A DNA stretch of 64,000 nt from Leptolyngbyaceae cyanobacterium M33_DOE_097 (GCA_015296075.1 DVDV01000236.1:1-64000), one strand, 5' to 3'; positions 34,071 to 44,597 are shown, numbered from the stretch's first letter. Translations and numbers: made by a program. Notes: generated by a model from the letters alone, not told the origin.

Positions 34071-35119
34071 ACTGAGACTTCTTCTCTGAGATCGAGATTT
34101 GCTAAGTCACTTTTAAGCAGCCCCGTCAACAACGATTCAGGGCGCTGGTTGTGCGGCCAAGCAAAGGCATGACGAAAAGCTGCATCCTGACAGGCGCGGA
34201 GTTGATGAAAGTCAATCACATCGTGGGTTAACAGATTCTCATACTCAAACGGCAAGCGGACGTTGTGCAACCCAGCGTTGTCTGTACAGATAGCAATATC
34301 GACCCCGGCCTCAAAGCAGCGATCGAACACCACTTTGAGTTCGGCAATATCTTCTAGAGTGCCTGTCTTGAGATAAGTCGTTGGGCAAATCTCAAGACAT
34401 TGGCCTGCCTCAGCAACCTGCTTCAACAGTTCTGGCTTCTGTAAGGGAATTTGAATGCCGTGCCCAATACGCATCAGGTAGGGTAACAACTCCGGGTGAC
34501 AGCCCTCTTTTGTTTCGTAGACATGCCCAGTCGTGTTTAAACCCAGCGATCGCGCGTAGGCATACAGCTCAACAAACTCCTCCATCCGCTCACCGTAGTG
34601 ATTGTCGCCCCCCGCGATGTCAACTGCACAAACGTATTCGCGATGCCGCACCGCTAAATCAACGATCGCCTTATTCACTTCGTAGGGCAACCGTGTATGC
34701 ATACAAAGAATTTGGCTCGTCACAATCGGGTACTCATTCAGTTGACTGGCTTTACCAACCACATCAACAATCGTGTCCATGCGATTGATGCGCTCTGACT
34801 GGGGTAAGTGCTCTGGCGTCCGCAAGTAGGGTGTGTAACGCAACTCCAGATAGGCAAGGTTCTCAAAAACATAAGCACCTCGCATGAGCCGATAAACGAA
34901 GTAGGGTAGAGCGACTTCAGTTTGCACACTTTCAACCAGGGTATGCAACTCTAAGTACTCGTCCAAGGTGTTGCGAGGACGGGTGTAAAAGTCTTCAAAG
35001 TCTGGGTAATCAGCAAACTTTTGGGCTAGCTCGGTCGCATTACGCTGGAGATAGCGCCACAAAACTCTAGGAACAACTGAACCGCCTAGATGGCGGTGCA
35101 ATTCAGCGTATAAAGCCAC
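34067..35119 (-). CDS. adenosine deaminase-like amidohydrolase
   Basis: 350 residues, TIM-barrel amidohydrolase. It starts ALYAELHRHLGGS, giving the HxH zinc pair. GHVYETKEG replaces the usual HAGE block but keeps the His-x-x-Glu spacing. IGHGIQIPL follows, and CTDNAG replaces STDDP but keeps the catalytic Asp. All zinc and catalytic positions are therefore present, while the second Asp of the usual pair is Asn. The substrate may be adenosine or a related amino-purine. Confidence 0.85.
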   Translation of the reverse strand: MALYAELHRHLGGSVVPRVLWRYLQRNATELAQKFADYPDFEDFYTRPRNTLDEYLELHTLVESVQTEVALPYFVYRLMRGAYVFENLAYLELRYTPYLRTPEHLPQSERINRMDTIVDVVGKASQLNEYPIVTSQILCMHTRLPYEVNKAIVDLAVRHREYVCAVDIAGGDNHYGERMEEFVELYAYARSLGLNTTGHVYETKEGCHPELLPYLMRIGHGIQIPLQKPELLKQVAEAGQCLEICPTTYLKTGTLEDIAELKVVFDRCFEAGVDIAICTDNAGLHNVRLPFEYENLLTHDVIDFHQLRACQDAAFRHAFAWPHNQRPESLLTGLLKSDLANLDLREEVSV

Positions 35120-35623
35120 AATTCACCTCGCAAGATTAGAAATCGTTAGATGCTTTTATAAACCCGAAAAAGATTAAAAGAAAATAAATAAGAACACACA
35201 AGCTTAATCCTTAAGGTAGCAAAACTTATTAGAAAGAGGCTGAAGATGTGTTCCTAGCGAACTTAAAACTAAAAAGCCAATCTGAAATAAAAGAGGAACA
35301 ACCAGAACGAAATTGATTGTCAATCCTCATTTCTGAAGAGATACTCCCTATCCTAGAAAATGGGATTCAATTTTGTCTCGTAGTATTGGCTGAATTCAGT
35401 CATAATGCTGAAAATTAGAAATATTACAAATTGCAAAAGTCGCTTTAATAATTGGCTGCAAAAGTAAATCTCCCAATAGACGTTGAATAGAACGCTTCTT
35501 CGCATCAAACAGTTGTGACAGCCAAGAAATACGTGTACTCAAATTTCAATCTGGCTGTTTCTTTCCCCCTGACAAGCGCTAAAAGTGCCAAAATCGTGCT
35601 GTTACTTGCCTAAGTTTGCTCGA
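35120..35623. other. 504-base AT-rich intergenic region between divergent genes
   Basis: It lies upstream of both the deaminase and the M1 peptidase. I see no repeat, RNA or conserved frame. A GTG at 35585 could extend the peptidase by 13 residues. Confidence 0.5.
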
Positions 35624-37240
35624 ATGAAGTTTCTTCGTCGTTTTGTTACCTTTTGGGCATTGTTTGCCCTCACTGCGATCGCGGTCATTAGCCTTGATTC
35701 GCACCGCAGTCTTTCAACCGATCCTTCACAGGTTCAGTCCGCTCAAATCAATGGCTCGCCTCAAAAACTAGCCCTGCTGCCTGACTACAGCCGTGACATC
35801 GATTGCTTTGCAACAGCCAATCACTATCAAATCGAGGCAAAACTACGGCTTGAGCAGGGTAACGCTGTTATTCAAGGTTTGCAGAACGTACGCTACACCA
35901 ACCATAGCCCCAATCCATTGCAGGAAGTGGTATTTCGCCTTTATCCCAACATCCCGTCCCTGCAGAAAACCGCCCAACTCCAGGTAACTGCAACGCGCCT
36001 TGCAGGTAAGCCGCTCACTTCAACGCTTTCAAGCAACAACACCGTCTTAACAGTACAGCTACCAACGCCGCTTCCTCCTAGTCAATCCGTTGAACTTGAC
36101 TTAGAGTTTGTCACGCAAATTCGCCAAAATCAACGCGGTGCTAGCTTTGGCCGCATGGGTTATATCGATGATGTGATCACTGCGGGTTCCTGGTATCCGG
36201 CTTTATCGGTTTATGAAGCCCAACGAGGCTGGTGGGTTACTTCAATTCCGGCTCCGATTACTGATGCAACCGGGAATGTCGAGTCAGATAGCGATCCCAC
36301 CTATACCGAAACCAGCTTATTTGAAGTTAAACTCACCGTACCCCGCTCTTTAGCCGTCATCAGCAATGGAGTTCAGGTCAACCGTCAAACCAACACCGAT
36401 GGCACCGTTACTTACCACAGCATTACCGGACCCATGCGTGAGCAAGTTTGGGTTGCCAGTTCTCGTTATGAAAAGACGCAGGCTGAAGTAGATGGAGTAA
36501 AGCTAAATATCTGGTACTACCGCGATCGCGCTAATGCCAACAGTCGTTCAACTCGCAACGCTTTGGAACTAACCCAAAAATCGTTGGTTGCCTTTAACCA
36601 ACAGTTTGGCGCTTACCCTTACCGTGAATTGCAAGTGGTTCAAAATCCTGTCTCGACTGGGTTAGAGTTTCCAGGGTTAGTTTTGATTAACAGTAACGCC
36701 TGGAATAAAACCGCGATACAGCGATTGGTCGTGCATGAGGTTGCCCATCAATGGTTCTATGGCTTAGTCGGCAACAACCAGGTTGAGCATCCCTGGCTCG
36801 ATGAGGGATTAGCAACCTATGCAGAGCGGGTTTATCAACTCTTTTATGCCGATGCAAAAACGGCTGAAAAGTTGAATCGTTATGCCCAACAAAGCATCAA
36901 AGAATTTGATCAGGCGATCGCAACAGGCAACCTACCAGACCTGCGCCTTAACCTGCCTGTTGCCGACTTCAAAGAGTTTTATGGCCTTTTTGCCTATAAA
37001 CGCGGCAGTGATTTTTACATTCAGTTAGAACAACAGCTAGGGCAAGCCGCTGTTTATCAGGCTTTGCGGCAGTATGTTCAACAACATCGTTACGAGATCG
37101 CGACGATCCGCGATCCGAAAGCCGCCTTAGAGCAAGCATCTGGCAAAAAATTAGATGAAGTGTATGCCAAATGGATCGGCTCTTATCAGAAAGACGACAA
37201 ACCTGCCACCGCTCGCGTTTGCCAATCCGCCCCTTCCTAA
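35624..37240 (+). CDS. M1 family metallopeptidase, exported
   Basis: 538 residues from the ATG at 35624 (MKFLRRF). A signal anchor covers about 5-25. An M1 N-terminal beta domain (YQIEAKLRLEQGNAVIQG) follows. The catalytic domain has HEVAHQW (371-377) with the third zinc ligand in WLDEGLATY, and an LEFPGLVLI block in place of GAMEN. It is a zinc aminopeptidase-like enzyme, probably periplasmic. Its stop is convergent with the RibD-like gene, 23 bases apart. Confidence 0.9.
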   Translation: MKFLRRFVTFWALFALTAIAVISLDSHRSLSTDPSQVQSAQINGSPQKLALLPDYSRDIDCFATANHYQIEAKLRLEQGNAVIQGLQNVRYTNHSPNPLQEVVFRLYPNIPSLQKTAQLQVTATRLAGKPLTSTLSSNNTVLTVQLPTPLPPSQSVELDLEFVTQIRQNQRGASFGRMGYIDDVITAGSWYPALSVYEAQRGWWVTSIPAPITDATGNVESDSDPTYTETSLFEVKLTVPRSLAVISNGVQVNRQTNTDGTVTYHSITGPMREQVWVASSRYEKTQAEVDGVKLNIWYYRDRANANSRSTRNALELTQKSLVAFNQQFGAYPYRELQVVQNPVSTGLEFPGLVLINSNAWNKTAIQRLVVHEVAHQWFYGLVGNNQVEHPWLDEGLATYAERVYQLFYADAKTAEKLNRYAQQSIKEFDQAIATGNLPDLRLNLPVADFKEFYGLFAYKRGSDFYIQLEQQLGQAAVYQALRQYVQQHRYEIATIRDPKAALEQASGKKLDEVYAKWIGSYQKDDKPATARVCQSAPS

Positions 37241-37263
37241 CGAAAATTCCGCATCTCCAGGCA

Positions 37264-37968
37264 CTACAAATCCAAATTTGAGTTCGTTTGAGCAATCTGA
37301 TAATGCAAAAAAACTTCATCCCAATTTGCCCGAACTTCTAGCAGCCTGAAACGCGGGGCAGTTGCTTCTAAGTAGCTGACGCCTTCTACTAATGTGGGTG
37401 CTGTCTGACTACCAAAAACAAAAGGACACAGCGTTAACCAGATCTCATCCAATAAATGCGCAGACAGGAGTGAACCAACTAAGGTGCCACCTCCCAATAC
37501 CGCCAATCGCTCAATTCCTTGGCTCCAAAGCTGGTGCAAAATAAGCGGCCACTGAAATTGCCCCTGCTCTAGTTCACTAGCTAAAAGTTGCTCAAAAAAG
37601 GGGGTGCCTTGCCAGCGATCGCCCCCCTCCCTTGTTGTTAGCAACCACCGCGAAATGGGCTGACGAAAAAATAACCAATCCGGCTCTAAATTGCCAGAAG
37701 CCGAACACACAATGTGAATCGGCTGGGCTGGCTTTCCAAATTGTTGGCGTTCAGTTAGCAACGCTTGAGAGGTAATTCGTACACTCGAACCGTAAGCGCG
37801 TAAGGTTCCCGCCCCGATCAAGACAGCATCCACCTGCGCAACTTGCTGTTCTAGATGAGCTTTGTCATTTACCGAACCAAAGCGAGCCGCAGTACCTCTT
37901 CTATCTGCGATCTTGCCATCTAAACTCGTCGCCAAAATCGCTGTTAAATGAGGACGCTGTAAGGTCAT
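37264..37968 (-). CDS. RibD C-terminal domain reductase
   Basis: 234 residues. A DHFR-like RibD_C fold starts PHLTAILATSLDGKIADRRG. The middle has VDAVLIGAGTLRAYG, and LAVLGGGTLVGSLLSAHLLDEIWLT follows in the C-terminal half. It lacks a deaminase domain. The family reduces 5-amino-6-ribosylaminouracil 5-phosphate in riboflavin synthesis, using NADPH. Stand-alone copies in cyanobacteria may supply that step or act on other pteridine-like substrates. It begins three bases after the ABC ATPase stop and is co-transcribed with it. Confidence 0.85.
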   Translation of the reverse strand: MTLQRPHLTAILATSLDGKIADRRGTAARFGSVNDKAHLEQQVAQVDAVLIGAGTLRAYGSSVRITSQALLTERQQFGKPAQPIHIVCSASGNLEPDWLFFRQPISRWLLTTREGGDRWQGTPFFEQLLASELEQGQFQWPLILHQLWSQGIERLAVLGGGTLVGSLLSAHLLDEIWLTLCPFVFGSQTAPTLVEGVSYLEATAPRFRLLEVRANWDEVFLHYQIAQTNSNLDL

Positions 37969-37971
37969 ATG

Positions 37972-39261
37972 CTACAGCGATGCAGGATAGAGGGCTTGCT
38001 CAGTATTGGGATCAAACAGATGCAGCTTGTCAATTGCGATCGCCAACCAGAGTTGCTCACCCACTTTAATCGGGCGATCTGGCTCGACTCGTACCTGCAA
38101 AACGATGGGTTCTTCACGAGCTTCCAGCAACCTTACCATCAGGTAAGTCTCACTTCCCAGAGCTTCAACCAGCTCCACCTGAACAGGTAAATTTTTGGGT
38201 GCTGCCGGGGCAATCGTAAAATGTTCGGGTCGAATGCCAAGCACAAGAGACTGACCATCATAGGACTTCAGTACCGTTTCCCACGCTTCGGGTAACGTCA
38301 ACCGAAACTCCCCACGGGTTAGCAAGAGCGGAGCTTTGAAGGTGACAGGCAAAAAGTTCATCGGTGGAGAACCAATAAACTCAGCCACAAACCGATTCGT
38401 GGGTCGATGATAAAGCTCTAACGGACTACCAATCTGCTGAATTTGCCCACCACTCAAAACCGTAATGCGATCGCCCATTGTCATCGCTTCCGTTTGATCG
38501 TGCGTCACATAAATCGTGGTAATGCCAAGCTGACGCTGCAATTTGACAATTTGAGAGCGGGTCTCAGCCCGCAGTTTCGCATCCAGGTTAGAGAGTGGCT
38601 CATCCATCAAAAACACTTGCGGGTTTCGAGCCATCGCCCGGCCCAGTGCAACCCGTTGCTTCTGTCCGCCAGACAGTTGTTTGGGTAATCGATTCAGCAA
38701 CGGTTCGATCTGCAATTGCTGCGCCACTACCTGTACTTGCTGCGCGATCGCCCGTTCTCGCTGCGATCGATAGCGCAATCCGCGTGGTAGGTTGCGAGAA
38801 CTTTCAACCAAAAATGTTTCAGCCCAAGTTGGCAATGCTTTTTGGGAATCCCCTTCATCCTGACTTTTAGCGCTTACCGGGTTATTCGTGCGCCGCAACC
38901 CAAAAGCAAGATTGTCGTAGACCGTCAAGTGTGGATACAGAGCGTAGTTTTGAAACACCATTGCAATATCCCGTTCTTTGGGTGGCAGATGATTAACGCG
39001 GCGATCGCCCACCCAAATATTCCCACCCGTCGCATCTTCTAACCCCGCAATCAGGCGTAGCAGGGTACTCTTACCGCAACCCGATGGCCCCACCAACACC
39101 ATAAATTCTCCGTCATTAACAGACAGAGAAATATTGCGTAGAACATTAATGCTACTGGCAGAGATCTTGTGCTTCTCAGAATCGGAGCCACCCGTTTCTG
39201 AAACAGCCTCTCGACGACTAGCAAAGCTCTTATAAACGTTTTCGAGTACAACTTGCGCCAC
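37972..39261 (-). CDS. ABC transporter ATP-binding protein, UgpC/MalK type
   Basis: 429 residues starting at GTG. Walker A GPSGCGKST (58-66), Q104, signature LSGGQ (196-200), Walker B FLMDEP (217-222) and TOBE-type C-terminal domain (about 310-425) are present. Two insertions relative to MalK lie at about 14-37 and 125-170; similar insertions occur in cyanobacterial homologs. These ATPases energise sugar or polyol importers. No permease or binding protein is adjacent, so it probably serves transporters encoded elsewhere. Confidence 0.9.
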   Translation of the reverse strand: MAQVVLENVYKSFASRREAVSETGGSDSEKHKISASSINVLRNISLSVNDGEFMVLVGPSGCGKSTLLRLIAGLEDATGGNIWVGDRRVNHLPPKERDIAMVFQNYALYPHLTVYDNLAFGLRRTNNPVSAKSQDEGDSQKALPTWAETFLVESSRNLPRGLRYRSQRERAIAQQVQVVAQQLQIEPLLNRLPKQLSGGQKQRVALGRAMARNPQVFLMDEPLSNLDAKLRAETRSQIVKLQRQLGITTIYVTHDQTEAMTMGDRITVLSGGQIQQIGSPLELYHRPTNRFVAEFIGSPPMNFLPVTFKAPLLLTRGEFRLTLPEAWETVLKSYDGQSLVLGIRPEHFTIAPAAPKNLPVQVELVEALGSETYLMVRLLEAREEPIVLQVRVEPDRPIKVGEQLWLAIAIDKLHLFDPNTEQALYPASL

Positions 39262-39372
39262 AATGACGTTTCTAACCCATCAGATGACTAGCTTATACCA
39301 ATTTCCAACACGCACTCACTAGCCTTGGCGCAATTAGTTGAATCAGGAGCAAATTAAAGCCAAGATCACAAA

Positions 39373-40485
39373 CTAGACCTTAGAGGGCTGTCCATTTGAC
39401 TCTGCAGCCAGCGCTTCTAGCTGATCTTGCTGATCTTGGGTAATACAGGTTTGAATCACCTCTTCCAAATCCCCTTCTAAGATTGGATTAAGGCTAAAGT
39501 TTTGGCCAAGACGATGGTCAGTAACCCGGTTGTCCTTATAGTTATAGGTTCGGATCTTCTCAGAGCGTGACCCTGTTCCCACCTGCATCCGACGGGCAGA
39601 AGTAACAGCAGCCTGCTGCTCCTGCAATTTCATTTCAAACAGCTTAGCCCGCAAAATCTGCATTGCCCGTTCTCGGTTTTGCAGCTGCGATCGCTCTTCC
39701 ATACACTTAATCCGGATGCCAGTCGGCTTGTGCAACAGGTCAACCGCTGTCTCCACCTTGTTGACGTTCTGGCCACCCGCACCGCCTGACCGGATTGTTG
39801 TAATCTCAACTTCGTTAGGGTCGATATGAACCTCAACGTCATCGATCTCTGGCATTACTGCAACAGTCGCCGTTGAAGTGTGAACTCGACCTTGCGACTC
39901 TGTTGCGGGTACCCGCTGAACTCGGTGAACGCCCGCTTCAAACTTCAGCTTGCTATACACGCGATCGCCCTGGATCTCTAGAATGGCTTCCTTAAAGCCA
40001 CCCATATCCGCTGTTGACTCGCTGACAAGCTTGACACGCCAGTTCTGCCGTTCAGCATAGCGAGAATACATCCGCACCAAGTCACCTGCCCAGATGCTTG
40101 CTTCATCTCCGCCAGTACCCGCCCTAACCTCTAACATGATGTTCTTATCATCGTTAGGGTCACTGGGTAATAACAAGACCTTCAAGCGACCCTCAAGGTG
40201 CTCAATCCGGTCTTCTAAGGTATCGACCTCCAGACTTGCAATTTCTTGGAGTTCAGGATCGTTGGCAGATTCCTTGTATATTTGCCTTGCCTCTACCAAC
40301 TGCTCCTGCAACGCTTTCCATTCATCATAAGCAAGCACAACATCTTCTAAAGAAGAGCGTGCTTTAGCTACCCGCTGCAACTCAGAAGGATCAGCTGCCA
40401 CATCAGGATCAGCTAGTCGTCGCGTTAATTCATTGAAGGTCTGTTCAACAGACTTCAATTTTTCAAGCAGGTAAGCTTCAGCCAT
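39373..40485 (-). CDS. prfA: peptide chain release factor 1
   Basis: 370 residues. The PxT codon-recognition motif is in RVPATESQG and the peptidyl-hydrolysis motif GGQ in [11 protein letters not shown]. It releases peptides at UAA and UAG. It is the last gene of the ribosomal block, 67 bases after rpmE. The position after rpmE is common in cyanobacteria. Confidence 0.97.
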   Translation of the reverse strand: MAEAYLLEKLKSVEQTFNELTRRLADPDVAADPSELQRVAKARSSLEDVVLAYDEWKALQEQLVEARQIYKESANDPELQEIASLEVDTLEDRIEHLEGRLKVLLLPSDPNDDKNIMLEVRAGTGGDEASIWAGDLVRMYSRYAERQNWRVKLVSESTADMGGFKEAILEIQGDRVYSKLKFEAGVHRVQRVPATESQGRVHTSTATVAVMPEIDDVEVHIDPNEVEITTIRSGGAGGQNVNKVETAVDLLHKPTGIRIKCMEERSQLQNRERAMQILRAKLFEMKLQEQQAAVTSARRMQVGTGSRSEKIRTYNYKDNRVTDHRLGQNFSLNPILEGDLEEVIQTCITQDQQDQLEALAAESNGQPSKV

Positions 40486-40552
40486 AAAAATATCTAGCCA
40501 AGAATTTAGGGGTACAGGAATCTAAGAAGCCAAATTACTAAACGTAAGCGGC

Positions 40553-40792
40553 TTACTTCTTCCCACCAGCCTGATTACCACTAGAATCGGACATCCCATA
40601 CTTCCGTAAGAAACGCTCAACGCGTCCTTCGGTGTCAATGATTTTCTGGGTACCAGTGTAAAAAGGGTGGTTGCCAGACCACACGTCAACATGTAATTCC
40701 GGCTTAGTTGAACCGACAGTTGTTACAACTTCGCCATTGCAGTAAACCTTTGCTTCGGGATACCACTCTGGATGAATACCTTGCTTTGCCAT
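40553..40792 (-). CDS. rpmE: 50S ribosomal protein L31
   Basis: 79 residues from the ATG at 40792, preceded by AAGGA; a GTG at 40807 is less likely. It reads MAKQGIHPEWYPEAKVYCNG, with VWSGNHPFYTGTQKIIDTEGRVERF. It lacks the CxxC zinc pair (the zinc-free type), as is normal in cyanobacteria. It follows rpsI by 37 bases. Confidence 0.96.
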   Translation of the reverse strand: MAKQGIHPEWYPEAKVYCNGEVVTTVGSTKPELHVDVWSGNHPFYTGTQKIIDTEGRVERFLRKYGMSDSSGNQAGGKK

Positions 40793-40829
40793 TGTCCTTA
40801 TCTCCACTATTTCAACGAAATCTAAAAAA

Positions 40830-41240
40830 TTAACGTTTCGAGAATTGAGGGGCTTTCCGAGCCTTCTTCAAACCGTACTTCTTCCGCTCCTTTGAACGTG
40901 GATCACGGGTCAAATAACCTTCAACCTTCAGAGGCTTACGGTTTTCAGGTGCTAATTGACACAACGCACGAGCGACACCAAGACGCACTGCCTCCGCTTG
41001 CCCAGTCAAACCACCCCCGTGAGCCGTCACAAGAATATCGTACTCACCTTCTAAGCCAAGAGTTTCCAAAGGTGCTTTTGCAGCAGAAATGTAGCCAGCA
41101 TTGAACTGAAGATACAAATCACCAGGCTTATTGTTAATAATCAGTTTCCCATCCCCAGGAACTAAGCGAACACGTGCGATCGCAGACTTACGACGACCGG
41201 TGCCCTGATACATGACTCGACCTTGATCGATAGCTTGCAT
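40830..41240 (-). CDS. rpsI: 30S ribosomal protein S9
   Basis: 136 residues with [14 protein letters not shown] near the start and the basic tail [17 protein letters not shown] that reaches the P-site tRNA. The ATG overlaps the TAA of rplM (TAATG), so the two are translationally coupled. Confidence 0.98.
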   Translation of the reverse strand: MQAIDQGRVMYQGTGRRKSAIARVRLVPGDGKLIINNKPGDLYLQFNAGYISAAKAPLETLGLEGEYDILVTAHGGGLTGQAEAVRLGVARALCQLAPENRKPLKVEGYLTRDPRSKERKKYGLKKARKAPQFSKR

Positions 41241-41695
41241 TAATTATTTCCTCCAGGAATTGTCTTAATTTCTAATGTTTGTGGCTTCTGCGCGCTATGA
41301 GGATGCTCTGGACCTGTGTAGACTTTTAATTTAGTAAATAGCTGACGGCCTAGCGAATTCTTGGGCAGCATCCCTTTTACAGCTTGCTCAATAATGCGCT
41401 CAGGAATACGCTGTTGCAGCTTTTCAAATGTTTCAACCTTCATTCCTCCGGGACGACCAGAGTGACGACGGTAGACCTTTTGAGAACGCTTGCGTCCAGT
41501 CACTTCAATCTTTTCAGCATTCACAATAATGACAAAGTCACCTGTATCTAGGTGAGGAGTGAAGCTGGGCTTGTTCTTACCACGCAATACTTGAGCAACT
41601 TCACTAGCAAGACGACCCAAGCGTTGGTCAGTGGCATCAACCAGATACCAGTTACGCTCAATTTGATCTTGGGGTGGCACGTAGGACTTATTCAT
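41240..41695 (-). CDS. rplM: 50S ribosomal protein L13
   Basis: 151 residues, with [21 protein letters not shown], then [22 protein letters not shown] and the [19 protein letters not shown] block. It is an early 23S rRNA binder. It follows truA by 53 bases and pairs with rpsI as in most bacteria. Confidence 0.98.
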   Translation of the reverse strand: MNKSYVPPQDQIERNWYLVDATDQRLGRLASEVAQVLRGKNKPSFTPHLDTGDFVIIVNAEKIEVTGRKRSQKVYRRHSGRPGGMKVETFEKLQQRIPERIIEQAVKGMLPKNSLGRQLFTKLKVYTGPEHPHSAQKPQTLEIKTIPGGNN

Positions 41696-41748
41696 CTTCT
41701 TCGTTTTGAGGGTTTAGACAATTCACACTTAGTTAAATAAAACTGGCA

Positions 41749-42606
41749 TTAGCCATGCGGGGTAGCAGCAATCAGGGGAGATGACGGCTGAAAAAAGCTA
41801 AACAGCGGTTGCGTATCATACCAAACCTCGGGTGCAAAAGGAAAGTCTGGATAGCCGACTCGCAACAAACATAATCCTTGCGGTGGTGCGGCATACTTCA
41901 CCTGATCTCTCAGCTGAGATTTCCAAATTTCAGTGAAGTTCTTTGGCGATCTCACTCCCCGGCCAACCTCCACCAACATCCCCACCAGCAAGCGCATCAT
42001 TCCATAAAGGAACCCACCCGCCTGGACTTCGATCCACAAAAAAGAATCCTGTCTTCTACATTCTGCCACTTGCACATCAACCCAAGAGTGAACACGGCTT
42101 GAACCAGCTCGATGAAATGCTGCCAAATGATGTCGCCCCAGTAAAGGCTCTAAAGCAGCTTGAATTAAAGATTCATCGATTGGCTCGTAGTAGTAATGCC
42201 AGGTATAGGGCCGAACAAATAGGTTTGGGCGTGGGTCAGTATAAAGTGTGTAGCGGTAGCGCCGCCATACAGCTGAAAAGCGGGCATGCCAGCTATCACT
42301 TACAGCAGCCGAAGCTCGAATCAGAACGTCATCTGGTAGACGCGCGTTCAAAATCGAAGCCCACCGATGAGCTGGAATGTGCGCCGGAGCGTCAAAATGG
42401 GCAACTTGAGCCGCAGCATGAACTCCAGTGTCGGTTCTCCCGGCACCATGAATCCTGACGGGGTACTGCAAAACTGACTGCAATGCGTTTTCAATCTCTT
42501 CTTGAACAGTCCGATGGTGCGGTTGCCACTGCCATCCATGAAAATGAGTGCCCAGGTATTGAATTACCAGGGCAACTCGTTGAACTTGAGCAGAGACAAC
42601 TTCCAT
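41749..42606 (-). CDS. truA: tRNA pseudouridine synthase A
   Basis: 285 residues from the ATG at 42606; a GTG one codon earlier is possible. The catalytic Asp lies in GAGRTDTGVHAAAQ. FHRAGS and the C-terminal GGFLYGMMRLLVGMLVEVG complete the family pattern. It modifies tRNA positions 38-40. It begins within six bases of the rplQ stop and belongs to the ribosomal block. Confidence 0.96.
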   Translation of the reverse strand: MEVVSAQVQRVALVIQYLGTHFHGWQWQPHHRTVQEEIENALQSVLQYPVRIHGAGRTDTGVHAAAQVAHFDAPAHIPAHRWASILNARLPDDVLIRASAAVSDSWHARFSAVWRRYRYTLYTDPRPNLFVRPYTWHYYYEPIDESLIQAALEPLLGRHHLAAFHRAGSSRVHSWVDVQVAECRRQDSFLWIEVQAGGFLYGMMRLLVGMLVEVGRGVRSPKNFTEIWKSQLRDQVKYAAPPQGLCLLRVGYPDFPFAPEVWYDTQPLFSFFQPSSPLIAATPHG

Positions 42607-42612
42607 CACCAG

Positions 42613-42963
42613 TTATGTAAGCTCAATGATAGCGAGTTCAGCATTATCACCCCGACGATGCACCGTTCTCAGGATGCGAGTATAGCCACCATTGCGATCG
42701 CCATAGCGCTCTTTTGCACCTTCAAACAATGCATGCACAAGTTGCTCATCATAGATATAGCCCAGTGCTTGGCGGCGAGCAGACAGAGAACCGTCTTTTG
42801 CCAAAGTGATCATTCGATCCGCTTCAGAACGAACTGCTTTTGCACGGGTTTTGGTAGTCGTAATTCGACCATGACGAATCAACTCAGTCGTTAAAGCTCT
42901 CAATAGAGCCCGTCGTTGATCCGCTGGTTTTCCTAGTTGTGGCACACGGCAAGAGTGTCGCAT
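42613..42963 (-). CDS. rplQ: 50S ribosomal protein L17
   Basis: 116 residues from the ATG at 42963 ([20 protein letters not shown]). The upstream frame extension is not conserved. It has [20 protein letters not shown]. It is the last gene of the classic alpha operon, after rpoA. Confidence 0.97.
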   Translation of the reverse strand: MRHSCRVPQLGKPADQRRALLRALTTELIRHGRITTTKTRAKAVRSEADRMITLAKDGSLSARRQALGYIYDEQLVHALFEGAKERYGDRNGGYTRILRTVHRRGDNAELAIIELT

Positions 42964-43017
42964 GATTATTTCCGTCAACAATTTAAGGGTTAGCAAAGAC
43001 TGAGATACAAGCTCAGA

Positions 43018-43959
43018 TTAACGATCAGCTTTGGTCTGGGGCAAAGTAATGCCAAGCCGCTCTTGAAGGGCTTCAACCACTTCTTCAGCCGACTTTTGAC
43101 CAAAGTTTTTGATCTCTAGAAGATCTTCCTGAGTGTAGTCTAGGAGATCTGAGACAGAGTTAATCTGCGCACGCTTGAGGCAGTTATAAGCCCGCACAGA
43201 AAGCTGAAGCTCTTCAATAGGAATTTGATTCGCTGGGTCAACCTCATCTTGGTCATCTTCACGAGTCGATTCGAAGGTAACTTCCCGCAGAGGATTGAAC
43301 AAGTCAACCAAAATATCAGCTGCCTGACTGAGTGCTTCTTGAGGAGTCAAACTGCCATTGGTTTCAACCTCCATCACCAGGCGATCGCGCTCAGATGTAC
43401 CTCCTAACCGAGCATCTTCAACCGTATAGTTGACCTTACGCACCGGCATGAAAATTGAATCAATCTGCAAAAAGTCTAAAGCAGATGTCTCATCGTGGCC
43501 TTTTTCAACTGCCCGATAACCACGCCCCTGCTCAATCCGAAACTCCATTTCAAGAGTCGCTCCAGCAGAAAGAGTTGCAATGTACTGATTAGGATCAATC
43601 AATTCAACCTCTGCTGGCAAATCCAAATGCTCAGCAGTCACCGTAGCAGGTCCTTGCACCAATAATCTGCCGATTTGAGGTTGTGACGAATAAACCTTCA
43701 GAACCAACTTCTTCATGTTCAAAAGGATGTCGAGAACATCTTCACGAACACCAGGAACTGTCGCAAATTCATGGCTAACACCGGCAATTCGGACAGCAGT
43801 TACAGCAGCCCCTTCTAAATTAGAAAGCAAAACACGACGTAGAGCATTCCCAACTGTTGTTCCCTGACCACGATCCAAAGGCTCTATCACAAATCTGCCG
43901 ATCTGACTTTGATCCTTCTCAACTTTCGTTTCTACACACTCAACCTGAAATTGTGCCAC
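43018..43959 (-). CDS. rpoA: RNA polymerase subunit alpha
   Basis: 313 residues. The N-terminal dimerisation domain has FVIEPLDRGQGTTVGNALRR, and an acidic linker precedes the C-terminal domain (from about 240), with LSVRAYNCLKRAQINSVSDL and LLEIKNFGQKSAEEV. The C-terminal domain contacts UP elements and activators. Confidence 0.99.
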   Translation of the reverse strand: MAQFQVECVETKVEKDQSQIGRFVIEPLDRGQGTTVGNALRRVLLSNLEGAAVTAVRIAGVSHEFATVPGVREDVLDILLNMKKLVLKVYSSQPQIGRLLVQGPATVTAEHLDLPAEVELIDPNQYIATLSAGATLEMEFRIEQGRGYRAVEKGHDETSALDFLQIDSIFMPVRKVNYTVEDARLGGTSERDRLVMEVETNGSLTPQEALSQAADILVDLFNPLREVTFESTREDDQDEVDPANQIPIEELQLSVRAYNCLKRAQINSVSDLLDYTQEDLLEIKNFGQKSAEEVVEALQERLGITLPQTKADR

Positions 43960-44055
43960 CAGAACCTCCCCTCGACTGACTAAGAGCTAATGCACAGTGA
44001 AATAAGTACGATTCACCACTTCGGCGATTCACAAAATGAATTGAGAACCACTTAC

Positions 44056-44451
44056 TTATACTCGACGTCGCTTCGGTGGGCGGCAACCATTGTGAGGAAT
44101 CGGGGTAACATCTCGGATCAAAGTAATTTCCAGACCAGCTCCCTGTAACGCACGAATGGCAGTTTCTCGCCCAGCTCCTGGACCACTGACCATTACCTCA
44201 ATCTGCCGCATCCCCTGAGAAATTGCGGTATTAGCTGCGCGCTCAGCCGCAGTCTGAGCAGCAAAAGGAGTACCTTTTTTTGCGCCCTTGAAGCCACTGG
44301 ATCCAGCAGACGCCCAAGAGATAACCTCTCCATTCAAATCAGAGATGGTGACAATTGTGTTGTTGAACGTTGACTGAATATGTGCAACACCATTAGGAAC
44401 ATTTTTCTTCTGTTTACGCGCTCCAGTCTTCTTAGAAGGTTGCCGTGCCAT
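44056..44451 (-). CDS. rpsK: 30S ribosomal protein S11
   Basis: 131 residues with [19 protein letters not shown] and a C-terminal [11 protein letters not shown]. It lies on the 30S platform near the mRNA exit. It precedes rpoA by 96 bases, the usual alpha-operon order. Confidence 0.98.
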   Translation of the reverse strand: MARQPSKKTGARKQKKNVPNGVAHIQSTFNNTIVTISDLNGEVISWASAGSSGFKGAKKGTPFAAQTAAERAANTAISQGMRQIEVMVSGPGAGRETAIRALQGAGLEITLIRDVTPIPHNGCRPPKRRRV

Positions 44452-44597
44452 TGTGATTTGCCTACCAACGATTTACGAGTTCAATTAAGCCTACAAGATG
44501 AAATCAGAACCAAAAATCAACTAAATCGAAATCGGAAGTTTTGCCGCCAAAAAACTTTGCTACGAAGAGAATAATGCAACAAAACTACCGACACGAA

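Noticed and set aside
41943-42458. 171-codon plus-strand frame opposite truA
   Set aside because: It is antisense to a conserved enzyme; composition reflects the opposite strand's codons.
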